Below are positions 27,299 through 38,986 of a stretch of DNA of 64,000 nucleotides, piece by piece (position 1 is the stretch's first letter; each line of letters begins with the position of its first letter). The notes beneath the pieces are model-generated. The model saw nothing but the letters and a program-made list of their open reading frames with translations. It searched no databases and was not told the origin of the DNA. Both the position numbers and the translations under genes were made by a program. Source of the DNA: Streptomyces hygroscopicus (GTDB taxonomy: Bacteria > Actinomycetota > Actinomycetes > Streptomycetales > Streptomycetaceae); assembly GCA_002021875.1 (NCBI GenBank), contig CP018627.1, positions 8,246,001 through 8,310,000 on the forward strand. Direction: 5' to 3'.

Positions 27299-28110
27299 AC
27301 GGAGCGAGCCGGGAGGCACTGGCAGCCGCGCGCGAGCGCTTCGACGCCCTGACGGACAACACCGCCGTCGACGCGTCGAAGCTCGCCGAGGAGCTGGCCG
27401 CCGTCACCGCGCTGCTCGACCGCGAGGTCTCGCTGCGCCGGGTCCTCACCGACCCGGCGCAGCCCGGCGAGGCCAAGGCCGAGCTGGCCGCGCGGGTGCT
27501 GGGCGGACAGGTCGGCGGTGAGTCCATCGACCTGGTCTCCGGCCTGGTCCGGTCCCGCTGGTCGCGCTCGCGCGACCTGGTGGACTCGCTGGAGCAGCTC
27601 GCCAGCGCCGCCGACCTGGTGGCGGCCGAGCGGACGGGTGCCCTCGACAACGTCGAGGACGAGCTGTTCCGGTTCGGCCGGATCGTCTCCTCCTCGCCCG
27701 AGCTCCGGGGTGCGCTCACCGACCGGCGCGCGAGCGTCTCGGCCAAGGCCGGGCTGGTCCGCGAGCTGCTCGGCGGCCGGGCCGACCAGGTCACCGAGCG
27801 GCTGGTGATCCGTCTGGTGACCCACCCGCGGGGTCGTAGCCTGGAGGCGGGTCTCGACGAGCTGTCCAAGCTGGCGGCGGAGCGCCGGGACCGTACGGTC
27901 GCGGTCGTCACCTCCGCGGTGCCGCTCAGCGACCGGCAGAAGCAGCGGCTCGGTGAGGCACTGGGGAAGCTGTACGGACGGAAGATGCACCTCAATCTCG
28001 ACGTGGACCCGGAGGTCCTCGGCGGGATCTCGGTGCGCATTGGCGACGAGGTCATCAACGGGACCATCGCGGACCGCCTCGACGAGGCGACCCGGCGGAT
28101 GGCCGGCTGA
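27295..28110 (+). CDS. atpH: ATP synthase F1 subunit delta
   Basis: The protein has 271 residues, longer than the 177-residue E. coli form, as is usual in actinobacteria. It links the peripheral stalk to the alpha3beta3 head. The C-terminal signature region [20 protein letters not shown] is clear. It is translationally coupled to atpF by a 4-base overlap. Confidence 0.96.
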   Translation: MNGASREALAAARERFDALTDNTAVDASKLAEELAAVTALLDREVSLRRVLTDPAQPGEAKAELAARVLGGQVGGESIDLVSGLVRSRWSRSRDLVDSLEQLASAADLVAAERTGALDNVEDELFRFGRIVSSSPELRGALTDRRASVSAKAGLVRELLGGRADQVTERLVIRLVTHPRGRSLEAGLDELSKLAAERRDRTVAVVTSAVPLSDRQKQRLGEALGKLYGRKMHLNLDVDPEVLGGISVRIGDEVINGTIADRLDEATRRMAG

Positions 28111-28199
28111 CACAGCCACCAACTCAACAAGCATGTAAGCGGCCCGAGTTGGGCCGTAGTCAGATACTTCGGGCCCAACAAGGAGAGCAGGGAACCCAG

Positions 28200-29771
28200 A
28201 TGGCGGAGCTCACGATCCGGCCGGAGGAGATCCGGGACGCGCTGGAGAACTTTGTCCAGGCGTACCAGCCGGACGCGGCCTCGCGCGAGGAGGTCGGTAC
28301 GGTCAGCGTTGCCGGCGACGGCATCGCGAGGGTCGAGGGTCTTCCCTCGGCCATGGCGAACGAGCTGCTGAAGTTCGAGGACGGCACCCTCGGCCTCGCC
28401 CTCAACCTCGAGGAGCGCGAGATCGGTGCGGTCGTCCTCGGAGAGTTCAGCGGTATCGAGGAGGGCCAGCAGGTGCACCGCACCGGCGAGGTCCTTTCGG
28501 TCGCCGTCGGCGAGGGCTACCTCGGCCGCGTCGTCGACCCGCTGGGTGCCCCGATCGACGGCCTCGGCGAGATCGAGACCGAGGGCCGCCGAGCCCTCGA
28601 GCTGCAGGCCCCCACGGTCATGGACCGCAAGTCGGTGCACGAGCCGATGGAGACCGGCTACAAGGCCGTCGACGCGATGACCCCGATCGGCCGCGGCCAG
28701 CGCCAGCTGATCATCGGCGACCGGCAGACCGGCAAGACCGCGCTGTGCGTCGACACGATCATCAACCAGCGCGACAACTGGCGCTCCGGTGACCCGAAGA
28801 AGCAGGTCCGCTGCATCTACGTCGCCATCGGCCAGAAGGGCTCCACCATCGCGTCCGTGCGCGGCGCGCTGGAGGAGGCCGGTGCCCTGGAGTACACCAC
28901 CATCGTCGCCGCCCCGGCGTCCGACCCGGCGGGCTTCAAGTACCTGGCCCCCTACACCGGCTCGGCCATCGGTCAGCACTGGATGTACCAGGGCAAGCAC
29001 GTCCTGATCGTCTTCGACGACCTGTCCAAGCAGGCCGACGCCTACCGCGCCGTCTCGCTGCTGCTGCGCCGTCCGCCGGGCCGTGAGGCTTACCCGGGCG
29101 ACGTCTTCTACCTGCACTCCCGGCTGCTGGAGCGCTGCGCCAAGCTCTCCGACGAGATGGGCTCCGGTTCGATGACCGGTCTGCCGATCGTCGAGACCAA
29201 GGCGAACGACGTGTCGGCGTTCATTCCGACCAACGTCATCTCCATCACCGACGGCCAGTGCTTCCTGGAGTCGGACCTGTTCAACGCCGGTCAGCGCCCG
29301 GCGCTGAACGTCGGTATCTCGGTCTCCCGTGTCGGTGGCTCCGCCCAGCACCGGGCCATGCGGCAGGTGTCCGGCCGGCTCCGCGTGGACCTCGCCCAGT
29401 ACCGCGAGCTCGAGGCCTTCGCGGCCTTCGGCTCGGACCTGGACGCGGCCTCCAAGGCGTCGCTGGAGCGCGGTGCGCGCATGGTCGAGCTGCTGAAGCA
29501 GTCGCAGTACGCCCCGTTCTCCACCGAGGACGAGATCGTCTCCATCTGGGCCGGCACCACGGGCAAGATGGACGATGTCCCGGTCGAGGACATCCGCCGC
29601 TTCGAGCGTGAGCTGCTGGACTACCTGCACCGTGAGCACAAGGGGCTGCTGACCAGCATCGTCGAGGGCGGCAAGATGTCCGACGACACGATCGCGGCGC
29701 TGGGCGAGGCCGTCGACAGCTTCAAGAAGCAGTTCGAGACCTCGGACGGCAAGCTGCTGGGCGAGGGCTGA
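28200..29771 (+). CDS. atpA: ATP synthase F1 subunit alpha
   Basis: The ATG at 28200 follows AAGGAGAG; the protein has 523 residues. It is the non-catalytic nucleotide-binding subunit. Walker [11 protein letters not shown], the [29 protein letters not shown] segment with the arginine finger region ([11 protein letters not shown]), and the N-terminal beta barrel are all present. It lies two bases upstream of atpG. Confidence 0.98.
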   Translation: MAELTIRPEEIRDALENFVQAYQPDAASREEVGTVSVAGDGIARVEGLPSAMANELLKFEDGTLGLALNLEEREIGAVVLGEFSGIEEGQQVHRTGEVLSVAVGEGYLGRVVDPLGAPIDGLGEIETEGRRALELQAPTVMDRKSVHEPMETGYKAVDAMTPIGRGQRQLIIGDRQTGKTALCVDTIINQRDNWRSGDPKKQVRCIYVAIGQKGSTIASVRGALEEAGALEYTTIVAAPASDPAGFKYLAPYTGSAIGQHWMYQGKHVLIVFDDLSKQADAYRAVSLLLRRPPGREAYPGDVFYLHSRLLERCAKLSDEMGSGSMTGLPIVETKANDVSAFIPTNVISITDGQCFLESDLFNAGQRPALNVGISVSRVGGSAQHRAMRQVSGRLRVDLAQYRELEAFAAFGSDLDAASKASLERGARMVELLKQSQYAPFSTEDEIVSIWAGTTGKMDDVPVEDIRRFERELLDYLHREHKGLLTSIVEGGKMSDDTIAALGEAVDSFKKQFETSDGKLLGEG

Positions 29772-29773
29772 GT

Positions 29774-32138
<2,365 letters not shown>

Positions 32139-32155
32139 GCCCCGTAGCTCCGCGG

Positions 32156-32181
32156 GAGGGGTGGGCCCGGTCCCACCCCTC
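32156..32181 (+). terminator. Hairpin between atpD and atpC
   Basis: GAGGGGTGGG (32156-32165) pairs perfectly with CCCACCCCTC (32172-32181), loop of six. There is no T-run, and atpC follows 69 bases later, so it may attenuate or stabilise rather than fully terminate. Confidence 0.6.
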
Positions 32182-32249
32182 TCCGTACGCCCGTTATTCT
32201 TTGACGAAAGCCCTGCCCGACCCGGCAGGGAGAGACCCGAGGAGCCACG

Positions 32250-32627
32250 TTGGCTGCTGAGCTGCACGTCGAGCTGGTCGCGGCGGACCGTAGTGTCTGG
32301 TCCGGCGCGGCCACCTTGGTCATCGCGCGCACCACATCGGGTGACATCGGCGTCATGCCCGGCCACCAGCCGCTGCTCGGTGTGCTGGAGTCCGGCCCGG
32401 TGACCATCCGTTCGGTCGACGGCGGGACGGTCGTGACCGCGGTGCACGGTGGGTTCATCTCGTTCGCGGACGACAAGCTCTCACTGCTGGCCGAGGTCGC
32501 GGAGCTGTCCGACGAGATCGATGTCAAGCGCGCGGAGCGGGCGCTGGAGCGTGCCAAGTCGGCGGCGGACGCCGCCGCCGAGCGGCGCGCCGACGTCCGG
32601 CTGCGTGCGGTGGCGGGAGCGCACTGA
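32250..32627 (+). CDS. atpC: ATP synthase F1 subunit epsilon
   Basis: The TTG start follows GAGGAG; the protein has 125 residues. The beta-sandwich (LHVELVAADRSVWSGAAT, then DIGVMPGHQPLLGVLE) is followed by two C-terminal helices (EIDVKRAERALERAKSAADA) that can inhibit ATP hydrolysis. It is last in the operon; the weak start codon and the preceding hairpin may keep its output lower than that of atpD. Confidence 0.96.
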   Translation: MAAELHVELVAADRSVWSGAATLVIARTTSGDIGVMPGHQPLLGVLESGPVTIRSVDGGTVVTAVHGGFISFADDKLSLLAEVAELSDEIDVKRAERALERAKSAADAAAERRADVRLRAVAGAH

Positions 32628-32650
32628 GCCTGTCACGTACGGTCGGAAAA

Positions 32651-32699
32651 CCTCAGCCGCGGACCTCGCTGGAGCCCTTTCAGCGGTCCGCGGCTGAGG
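32651..32699 (+). terminator. Terminator of the atp operon
   Basis: CCTCAGCCGCGGAC (32651-32664) pairs perfectly with 32686-32699, and CGCTG (32667-32671) with CAGCG (32681-32685). TTTTT follows at 32714-32718. It is a strong long hairpin. Confidence 0.88.
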
Positions 32700-32745
32700 C
32701 GATGCAGGTGCGGTTTTTCCGGATGACGCGAGGAGGTCGGTGAAG

Positions 32746-33195
32746 ATGGTCCTCGCTCTGCTTGTGGGCGGCGTGGTCGTCGCGCTGGTGGTGGTGGGAC
32801 TCTTCGTCTTCGGTCTCCGGAGGCGGCTGATCCAGCGGTCCGGCGGAACCTTCGACTGTTCCCTGCGCTGGGACCCACCCGCAAGCGAATCCGAGACCAG
32901 CGGCAAGGGCTGGGTGTACGGAGTCGCCCGCTACAACGGTGACCGCATCGAGTGGTTCCGGGTCTTCTCCTACGCGCCCAGGCCCCGGCGGGTGCTGGAG
33001 CGCGCCTCGATCGAGGTGCTGGAGCGGCGCACCCCCAAGGGCGAGGAGGAGCTGGCGCTGCTCTCCGACGCGGTGGTGCTCGCCTGCCGGCACGGCGGCA
33101 CCCGGCTGGAGCTGGCCATGAGCGAGGACGCCCTGACCGGCTTCCTGGCCTGGCTGGAGGCCGCGCCCCCCGGCCAGCGCGTCAACGTGGCCTAG
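32746..33195 (+). CDS. DUF2550 membrane-anchored protein
   Basis: The ATG at 32746 is nine bases after AGGAGG; a GTG at 32740 is too close to it. The protein has 149 residues, with one N-terminal membrane span (VLALLVGGVVVALVVVGLFV) and then a small conserved domain: GTFDCSLRWDPP, GKGWVYGVARYNGDRIEWFRVFSYAPRP and LACRHGGTRLELAMSEDALT. The family is conserved after atpC in actinobacteria; its function is unknown. The domain wording suggests a PH-like fold, which I cannot verify. Confidence 0.85.
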   Translation: MVLALLVGGVVVALVVVGLFVFGLRRRLIQRSGGTFDCSLRWDPPASESETSGKGWVYGVARYNGDRIEWFRVFSYAPRPRRVLERASIEVLERRTPKGEEELALLSDAVVLACRHGGTRLELAMSEDALTGFLAWLEAAPPGQRVNVA

Positions 33196-33233
33196 CCACC
33201 TCGTCGCCCGCGGCACCCACACCATCCCCTGCG

Positions 33234-33950
33234 CTAGCGCACGCCCAGTTCCTGGGCCAGTACCGCGGCCTGGACCCGGCTGCGCAGCTCCAGCTTGTTC
33301 AGCAGCCGGCTGACATGTGTCTTCACCGTTGCCTCCGCCATGCTGAGCCGCGCCGCGATCTGCGCGTTCGACAGCCCCTGACCGAGACAGGCCAGCACCT
33401 CCCGCTCCCGCGGGGTGAGCGAGGCGAGCGCCGCGGGGCTGGGCGCGGTGGGGGAGCGGGCGGCCTGGGGGCGGGCGAACTCCGCGATCAGGCGGCGGGT
33501 CACCGCCGTGGCGATCATCCCCTCGCCGCGCCCCACCGTACGGACCGCCTCGATCAGATCGGCCGCCTCGCTGTCCTTGAGCAGGAATCCGGAGGCGCCC
33601 GCGCGCAGCGCCCCGAAGACGTACTCGTCGAGGTCGAACGTGGTGAGCACCAGCACATCGGCAAGCTGTTCGGCGACCACCTGGCGGGTGGCCGACACCC
33701 CGTCCAGCCGTGGCATCTGGACGTCCATCAGCACCACATCGGGGCGCAGCGCCCGGGCCATCTCCACTGCCTGGAGGCCGTCGACCGCCTCGCCGACCAC
33801 CTCGACATCGGGGGCGGACCGCAGGATCAGCACCAGCCCGGAACGGACCGCGCTCTGGTCCTCGGCGACCAGAACCCTGATCGGCTCGGACGCGGTACCT
33901 GAGGGCGGGGCGGGCGGGGTCACGGCGGCTCCTGGTCGTCGAAGGGTCAT
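33234..33950 (-). CDS. NarL/LuxR-type response regulator
   Basis: The protein has 238 residues. The ATG at 33950 overlaps the kinase stop (ATGA), so the two are co-translated. Receiver domain at about 24-140 (IRVLVAEDQSAVRSGL, phosphoacceptor D76 in VVLMDVQMPRLDG). Output: LuxR helix-turn-helix at about 172-235 (LTPREREVLACLGQGLSNAQ, then ATVKTHVSRLLNKL). It pairs with the kinase directly upstream. The signal and targets are unknown. Confidence 0.95.
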   Translation of the reverse strand: MTLRRPGAAVTPPAPPSGTASEPIRVLVAEDQSAVRSGLVLILRSAPDVEVVGEAVDGLQAVEMARALRPDVVLMDVQMPRLDGVSATRQVVAEQLADVLVLTTFDLDEYVFGALRAGASGFLLKDSEAADLIEAVRTVGRGEGMIATAVTRRLIAEFARPQAARSPTAPSPAALASLTPREREVLACLGQGLSNAQIAARLSMAEATVKTHVSRLLNKLELRSRVQAAVLAQELGVR

Positions 33951-35170
33951 GGCACGCTCTGAGCGCTCTCGTCACCCAGCGGCAGCGTGGCCCGCACCTG
34001 CCACACCGAGCCCTCGGGCCCGGCGACGGGTCCGGCGTCGAGGTTGCCGCCGAGCAGGTTCACCCGCTCGCGCATCCCGATCAGCCCGGTGCCGGAGCCG
34101 GGTGCCCGGGGGCCCGAGCGCTCGCCGTAGGGGCTGATGACGCTGACTTCGAGCGGGCCGTCCGCGCGGTGCGCCAGCGTCACGTCCACCCGGCCGGGTG
34201 CGGCGTGCTTGAGGGCGTTGGTGAGCGATTCCTGGACGATGCGGTACGCGGCGAGCTCGACCGGGGCGGGCAGCGGGTCGGCGCCGGCCGGCCGCTCATC
34301 GCACAGGACGATGTCCTGCCCGCCGGGGCGGCCGTTGGTGCGGGCCTGCTCCAGCAGGGTGTCGAGTCCGTCGAGCGTGGAGGTGGCGGCCGGTTCCGAG
34401 GTCTCCCCGGGGTCCCGCAGCAGCCCGATCAGCCGGCGCATCTCGGCCAGGCCCCGCACGCTGTTCTCCCGGATGACGCCGAGCGCCTCGTCGGTCGCGG
34501 CGGGGTCCTTCAGGGAGAGCGCGGCGCTGGAGTGGATGGCGATGGCCGACAGGTGGTTCGCCACCATGTCGTGGAGTTCGCGCGCCATCCGGGAGCGCTC
34601 GGAGGCGACCGCCTCCCGCCGGTCCAACTCGGCCAGCAGGGCGACGCGTTCGGCCTCCAGACGGGCGGCCTGGGCCTCTTCGCGGTGGTTGCGGACCACC
34701 GACCCGGTCCACGCCGGGGTGACGGTGAGGAGTGCGACGAAGGCTCCGGACAGCAGCGCCAGGGGGTCGTTGTAGACGGCCAGCGGCACCACGGTCGCCA
34801 GCCCGGAGAGCAGCCAGCAGATCCGGGGGATGCGCCGGGCGGCGACGGGCCCGGAGTGCAAGACGGCCGCGTAGATCAGGTCGGTGTACATCAGCATGGT
34901 CGTGGCCAGCCCGCCGCTGAGGACGTCGACGCCGAGCGCGGCGGTCCCCACGCCCAGGCCGATGAGGGGCTTGGAGCGCCGCAACAGTTCGGCCGCGGAC
35001 ATCACGAACAGCGCGACCAGCCCCAGCCATCGGGGCATGCCGTAGTACGACGGAGTGTTGTGCATCCCCAGCGCCCACATCAGGATCCCGCCGAGCAGTC
35101 CGCCAAGACCGATCAGGACGTCATGCCGGTGTGGGCGTGGGAGATGGGGACGGGACGGCATGGCACCCAT
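33947..35170 (-). CDS. NarL-family sensor histidine kinase
   Basis: The start is uncertain: I use ATG at 35170 (MGAMPSRPH), giving 407 residues; 35161 is nearly equal, and the frame remains open to 35671. About five N-terminal membrane spans (residues 18-155) have little extracellular sequence, then a linker coiled coil. The HisKA_3 dimerisation box has H200 in MARELHDMVANHLSAIAIHSS. A HATPase domain follows (GTGLIGMRERVNLLGG). Such kinases often sense membrane or lipid state; that is only a family tendency. Confidence 0.9.
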   Translation of the reverse strand: MGAMPSRPHLPRPHRHDVLIGLGGLLGGILMWALGMHNTPSYYGMPRWLGLVALFVMSAAELLRRSKPLIGLGVGTAALGVDVLSGGLATTMLMYTDLIYAAVLHSGPVAARRIPRICWLLSGLATVVPLAVYNDPLALLSGAFVALLTVTPAWTGSVVRNHREEAQAARLEAERVALLAELDRREAVASERSRMARELHDMVANHLSAIAIHSSAALSLKDPAATDEALGVIRENSVRGLAEMRRLIGLLRDPGETSEPAATSTLDGLDTLLEQARTNGRPGGQDIVLCDERPAGADPLPAPVELAAYRIVQESLTNALKHAAPGRVDVTLAHRADGPLEVSVISPYGERSGPRAPGSGTGLIGMRERVNLLGGNLDAGPVAGPEGSVWQVRATLPLGDESAQSVP

Positions 35171-35332
35171 CACACCATGTGGCGCGCGGGGTGGGCCTCC
35201 CCCCTGGGTCCGGGCCCGACGCCCGGCGGCGTACATCGAAGGATGCAGCCGGGTTTCATCGCCGCCGACGACGCGGGCGCCCTGATCGCCGGGAGAGGGT
35301 GGGGCCAAGGACAGAGCGAGAGAGGAAACATC

Positions 35333-35884
35333 GTGGTTGTCGCGTTGATCATCGCCTGTGAGGTCGGCTTCTGGGTGCTGCTGGCCATCGGGCTCCTGCT
35401 GCGGTACGTGGCGAAGATGCCGAAGGCCAGCACCGTGGTGCTGCTGTGCGAGCCGCTGCTGGAGCTGGTGCTGTTCGTGACGACCGTGATCGACCTGCGG
35501 AACGGTGCCGAACCGGACTGGAAGCACGGCCTCGCCGCGGTCTACATCGGATACTCGGCCGCACTCGGCCATTCGACGATCAAATGGGTCGACGCCCGGG
35601 TGGCCCACCGCTTCTTCGGCGGTCCGCCGCCGGTCAAGCCGGCCAAGTACGGCGCGGCGAAGACGCTTCACGAGTGGAAGACGGCCGGCCGCTGGGTGCT
35701 GGCGGCGGTCATCGCCATCGCTCTGCTCCAGGGCGCGATCTGGTACGTCGGCGACGACGGCGAGATCGGCTCGCTGCGCGACTGGCAGACCAAGATGCTG
35801 TACCTGATCGGCATCAACGTGATCATCGCGCTCAGCTACACACTCTTTCCCAAGCGGGAGCGCTCGGCTTCCTCTGCCCGCTAA
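35333..35884 (+). CDS. Integral membrane protein of unknown function
   Basis: The GTG at 35333 follows GAGAGAGGAAA; the protein has 183 residues. Four hydrophobic segments are seen: about 2-23, 35-54, 118-136 and 153-171. Between them lie WKHGLAAVYIGYSAALGHST and a cytosolic stretch ending in KTLHEWKTAGRW. I recognise no catalytic motif. It is divergent from the kinase gene and convergent with the adenosyltransferase gene. Confidence 0.75.
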   Translation: MVVALIIACEVGFWVLLAIGLLLRYVAKMPKASTVVLLCEPLLELVLFVTTVIDLRNGAEPDWKHGLAAVYIGYSAALGHSTIKWVDARVAHRFFGGPPPVKPAKYGAAKTLHEWKTAGRWVLAAVIAIALLQGAIWYVGDDGEIGSLRDWQTKMLYLIGINVIIALSYTLFPKRERSASSAR

Positions 35885-35924
35885 CCCCCGTAGCGGGCAG
35901 GTCGCCGAGCCCCGCCCCCGCCCC

Positions 35925-35964
35925 GTCGGCCCCGGCCGCGCATCCGCGTAGCGCCGGGGCTGAC
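35925..35964. terminator. Bidirectional terminator between convergent genes
   Basis: GTCGGCCCCGGC (35925-35936) pairs with 35953-35964 with one G-T wobble. It lies between the membrane protein and the minus-strand adenosyltransferase. Confidence 0.7.
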
Positions 35965-35977
35965 GGGACCGGGGGTT

Positions 35978-36550
35978 TCAGCGGTTCTCGCCCGGGACCC
36001 ACAGGACGTCGCCGACCTCCTTGTTGGCCGCGCGGGCCAGGATGAACAGCAGGTCGGAGAGCCGGTTGAGATAGGTGGCGGTGAGCGCGTTCATCGACTC
36101 CCCGTGCTCGGCGAGCGCCGCCCAGGTGGAGCGCTCGGCGCGGCGCGCCACCGTGCACGCCTGGTGCAGCAGCGCGGCCCCCGGGGTGCCGCCCGGGAGG
36201 ATGAAGCTGCGCAGCTTCTCCAGACCCGCCAGGAATTCGTCGCAGTCCGCCTCCAGCTTGTCGACATAGCTCTGCTCGACGCGGAGCGGAGGGTGTTCCG
36301 GGTTCTCCACCACGGGGGTGCACAGATCCGCGCCCACGTCGAACAGGTCGTTCTGGACGCGGACCAGCACCTTGACGATCTCGGCGGGCAACTGGCCCAT
36401 GGCGATGGCCACTCCGATCGCGGCGTTCGCCTCGTTCGCGTCGGCGTACGCGGCGATCCGCGTATCGGTCTTGGCGGTGCGGCTCATATCGCCGAGGGCG
36501 GTGGTGCCCGTGTCCCCGGTACGCGTATAGATGCGGGTGAGATTGACCAT
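35978..36550 (-). CDS. Cob(I)alamin adenosyltransferase, PduO type
   Basis: The protein has 190 residues with ATG at 36550. It adenosylates cob(I)alamin with ATP to make the cofactor of methylmalonyl-CoA-type mutases. Motifs: IYTRTGDTGTTALGDMSRT (ATP binding), RIAAYADANEANAAIGVA, then FILPGGTPGAALLHQACTVARRAER and NRLSDLLFILARAAN. It stands alone, with mce, meaB and a thiolase about 20 kb away as functional partners. Confidence 0.95.
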   Translation of the reverse strand: MVNLTRIYTRTGDTGTTALGDMSRTAKTDTRIAAYADANEANAAIGVAIAMGQLPAEIVKVLVRVQNDLFDVGADLCTPVVENPEHPPLRVEQSYVDKLEADCDEFLAGLEKLRSFILPGGTPGAALLHQACTVARRAERSTWAALAEHGESMNALTATYLNRLSDLLFILARAANKEVGDVLWVPGENR

Positions 36551-36573
36551 GGGCCCGAGCCTACGCGGCGGCC

Positions 36574-37329
36574 CTACGCCCCGGCCTGCCGGAAGAGCCG
36601 TGCCCCGAGGGTGACGGCCACGACCGCGAGCGCGGAGGCCACCAGCGAGGCCAGCGCGATCTTCCCGTCCCCGTACTCGCCGGCGAAGGCGGCCCGCACC
36701 CCGTCCACGAGATAGCGGAACGGCACGAAGTGCGAGGCGATGTCGAGCCAGCGGGGCCCGAGCGACATCGGCAGCAGAATCCCGGACAGCAGCATCGCGG
36801 GCATGGTGATGGAGTTGATGACCGGCGCGAACCCCTGCGGGGACGCCACCCGCATCGCCAGCGCGTAGGAGAGCGAGGCGAGCGAGACGGTCAGCACCCC
36901 GACGAAGACGAAGCCGATCGCCACGCCCAGCACCGGGGCGCGCAGCCCGAGCACCACGGCGACGCACACCAGCAGCAGGGACTGCACCAGCAGCAGGGCG
37001 ACGTCCTTGAGCACCCGGCCCATGAGCAGTGCCAGCCGGCTGACCGGGGTGACCCGCATCCGCTCGATGACGCCCGTACGCCGCTCGAGGATCAGCCCGA
37101 TCCCGGTGAACGAGGCGCTGAACAAGCCGAGTTGGACGAGGATTCCGGGGACGATGGTCTGCCAGGAGCCGGCCTGGCCGCCGAGCGGCAGATCGGTGAG
37201 CAGCGGGCCGAAGAAGACGAGGAAGAGCAGCGGCTGGACCATCCCGAAGATCAGGGCGGGCTTGGAGCGCAGCGTCTGGCGGGCGTAGCGGCCGAATATC
37301 AGGGCCGTGTCGGCGATGAGTGGGGGCAT
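36574..37329 (-). CDS. ABC-2 type exporter permease
   Basis: The protein has 251 residues and six predicted membrane spans, with the DrrB-like wording FGMVQPLLFLVFFGPLLTDL, FTGIGLILERRTGVIERMRV and MLLSGILLPMSLGPRWLDIA. It is paired with the ATPase gene 55 bases upstream. Likely an exporter of a hydrophobic drug or lipid; the substrate is unknown. Confidence 0.93.
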   Translation of the reverse strand: MPPLIADTALIFGRYARQTLRSKPALIFGMVQPLLFLVFFGPLLTDLPLGGQAGSWQTIVPGILVQLGLFSASFTGIGLILERRTGVIERMRVTPVSRLALLMGRVLKDVALLLVQSLLLVCVAVVLGLRAPVLGVAIGFVFVGVLTVSLASLSYALAMRVASPQGFAPVINSITMPAMLLSGILLPMSLGPRWLDIASHFVPFRYLVDGVRAAFAGEYGDGKIALASLVASALAVVAVTLGARLFRQAGA

Positions 37330-37384
37330 GGGGCCTTCCTTGGGGGGACTGCTTGCGGTGCTGGGGTGCTTCGGTGACCGCGCG

Positions 37385-38167
37385 TCAGACGGCGAGCGGG
37401 GCGGGCTTCCGCGGAGCGGTGGCGCGCCCGGTGATGGCGATGAAGGCGTCCTGGAGGGTGGCGTCCGGTGAGCCGCCGTGCCCGGCCTTGAGCCGTTCCG
37501 CGGTCCCCTCGGCGGCCACCAGGCCCTGGTCGACGATGACCAGACGGTCGGCCAGCGCCTCCGCCTCGTCCAGGTAGTGGGTGGTCAGGAAGACCGTCAT
37601 GCCGTGCTCGGAGCGCAGCTCGCGGATCAGCTCCCACAGATCGGCGCGGCTGCCGGGGTCGAGGCCGGTGGTCGGCTCGTCCAGGAAGAGGATCTCGGGC
37701 CGGTGGACCAGGCCGAGGGCGATGTCCAGCCGCCGCCGCTGCCCGCCGGAGAGCGCGGCACAGGGGCGGTCCAGCAGCTCGGTCAGGCCCAGGTCCCGGG
37801 CCAGCTCCCCGGCGCGGGCGGTCGCCTCGGTCTTGGCCATCCGGTAGAGCCGCCCCTGGGTGACCAGTTCCTCCCGTACGGAGACGGTCGGATCGACCCC
37901 GCCGGACTGCGCCACGTATCCGATCCGCCGGCGCACCCCGGCCGGATCGCGGGCGAGGTCGCGCCCGGCGACGGTGGCGCTGCCGCCGGTGGGCGGGAGC
38001 AGCGTGGTGAGCATGCGCAGCGTGGTGGTCTTGCCCGCTCCGTTGGGCCCGAGGAAGCCCAGGATCTCACCGCGCTCGACGGTCAGGTCGATACCGCGCA
38101 CGGCGGTCACGGGGCCGCGCTTGGTCCGGAAGGTGTGGGTGAGGCCGTTCGTCGTGATGACTGCCAT
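37385..38167 (-). CDS. ABC exporter ATPase (DrrA-like)
   Basis: The protein has 260 residues. Walker A GFLGPNGAGKTTTLRML, signature ALSGGQRRRLDIALGL, Walker B ILFLDEPTTGLDP and the H-loop LTTHYLDEAEALADR are all present. It energises the permease encoded downstream. A TetR gene is divergent 80 bp away, suggesting drug-inducible control. Confidence 0.95.
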   Translation of the reverse strand: MAVITTNGLTHTFRTKRGPVTAVRGIDLTVERGEILGFLGPNGAGKTTTLRMLTTLLPPTGGSATVAGRDLARDPAGVRRRIGYVAQSGGVDPTVSVREELVTQGRLYRMAKTEATARAGELARDLGLTELLDRPCAALSGGQRRRLDIALGLVHRPEILFLDEPTTGLDPGSRADLWELIRELRSEHGMTVFLTTHYLDEAEALADRLVIVDQGLVAAEGTAERLKAGHGGSPDATLQDAFIAITGRATAPRKPAPLAV

Positions 38168-38247
38168 GCGACCCAGAAAAACAGAGTCTCACTAATTTTG
38201 AAACGACCCCAAAAATCAAGCAGCCCCAGCGAAGCTAGGATGAGGCC
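38168..38247. promoter_or_regulatory. A+T-rich divergent promoter region of the ABC exporter and TetR gene
   Basis: These 80 bases are markedly AT-richer than their surroundings, with CTCACTAATTTTGAAACGA at 38187-38205. It must carry both promoters, and probably the TetR operator; no clean palindrome was found. Confidence 0.4.
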
Positions 38248-38889
38248 ATGGCGGAAGGACTCAGGGAGCGGAAGAAGCGGCAGACCAGGCAGCACATCTC
38301 GGACGTCGCGACCGGGCTCTTCATGGAGCGCGGCTTCGACGCGGTCACGATCGCGGAGATCGCCGAGGCTGCCGAGGTCTCCGTCAACACGGTCTACAAC
38401 TACTTCCCGGCCAAGGAGGACCTCTTCGTCGACCGCGAGGAGGAGGTCGTCGACCGCCCCTCCCGGCTCGTACGCGAGCGTGCGGGCGGACGGTCGGCGG
38501 CGCGGGCGCTGATGGACCAACTGCGCCAGGACATCCGCGAACGGCACCCCTACGTCGGGCTGACCGAGGGCTATGAGCGGTTCCGTCGGGTCATCGTGGA
38601 GTCCCCGACGCTGATGGCCAGACTCTTCGCCATCCAGGGCAGGACGGTCCAACAGCTCGGTGCCACCCTGCGCGAGGAGGCCGCCGCCGACCCGCGGGAC
38701 CCGACGCCCGAGTTCATCGCGCACCAGCTCATCGGGTTGCAGAACGCCGTCCTGCGCTCCATCATCCGCGGGCTCGCGGAGGGCGGCGGCGTGGACGAGG
38801 TCGCCGAGGACGCCCTCCGCAATGTCGACGTCATGGAGTCGCTCCTGAGCGACACGGTCCTCAACTATGCGGTGAAGAACACACCGTGA
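38248..38889 (+). CDS. TetR-family transcriptional regulator
   Basis: The protein has 213 residues. N-terminal helix-turn-helix: RQHISDVATGLFMERGFDAV, then TIAEIAEAAEVSVNTVYNYF and PAKEDLF. The C-terminal ligand domain is variable, as is usual. It lies divergent to the ABC exporter operon, most likely its repressor, with the exported compound as candidate ligand. Confidence 0.92.
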   Translation: MAEGLRERKKRQTRQHISDVATGLFMERGFDAVTIAEIAEAAEVSVNTVYNYFPAKEDLFVDREEEVVDRPSRLVRERAGGRSAARALMDQLRQDIRERHPYVGLTEGYERFRRVIVESPTLMARLFAIQGRTVQQLGATLREEAAADPRDPTPEFIAHQLIGLQNAVLRSIIRGLAEGGGVDEVAEDALRNVDVMESLLSDTVLNYAVKNTP

Positions 38890-38986
38890 CGCGCGTTACG
38901 AGGGGCTGCCCGCAGGGGTGAACGGGCGTTAAGGTCCGGCACATCGGACTGTTGACCAGATCAGATGGAACAGAGGGGTGTGTGTC

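Noticed and set aside
34169..35332. Upstream extension of the membrane protein at 35333
   Set aside because: The extension overlaps the kinase gene and is Q/G/R-rich; the GTG at 35333 has a good ribosome binding site.
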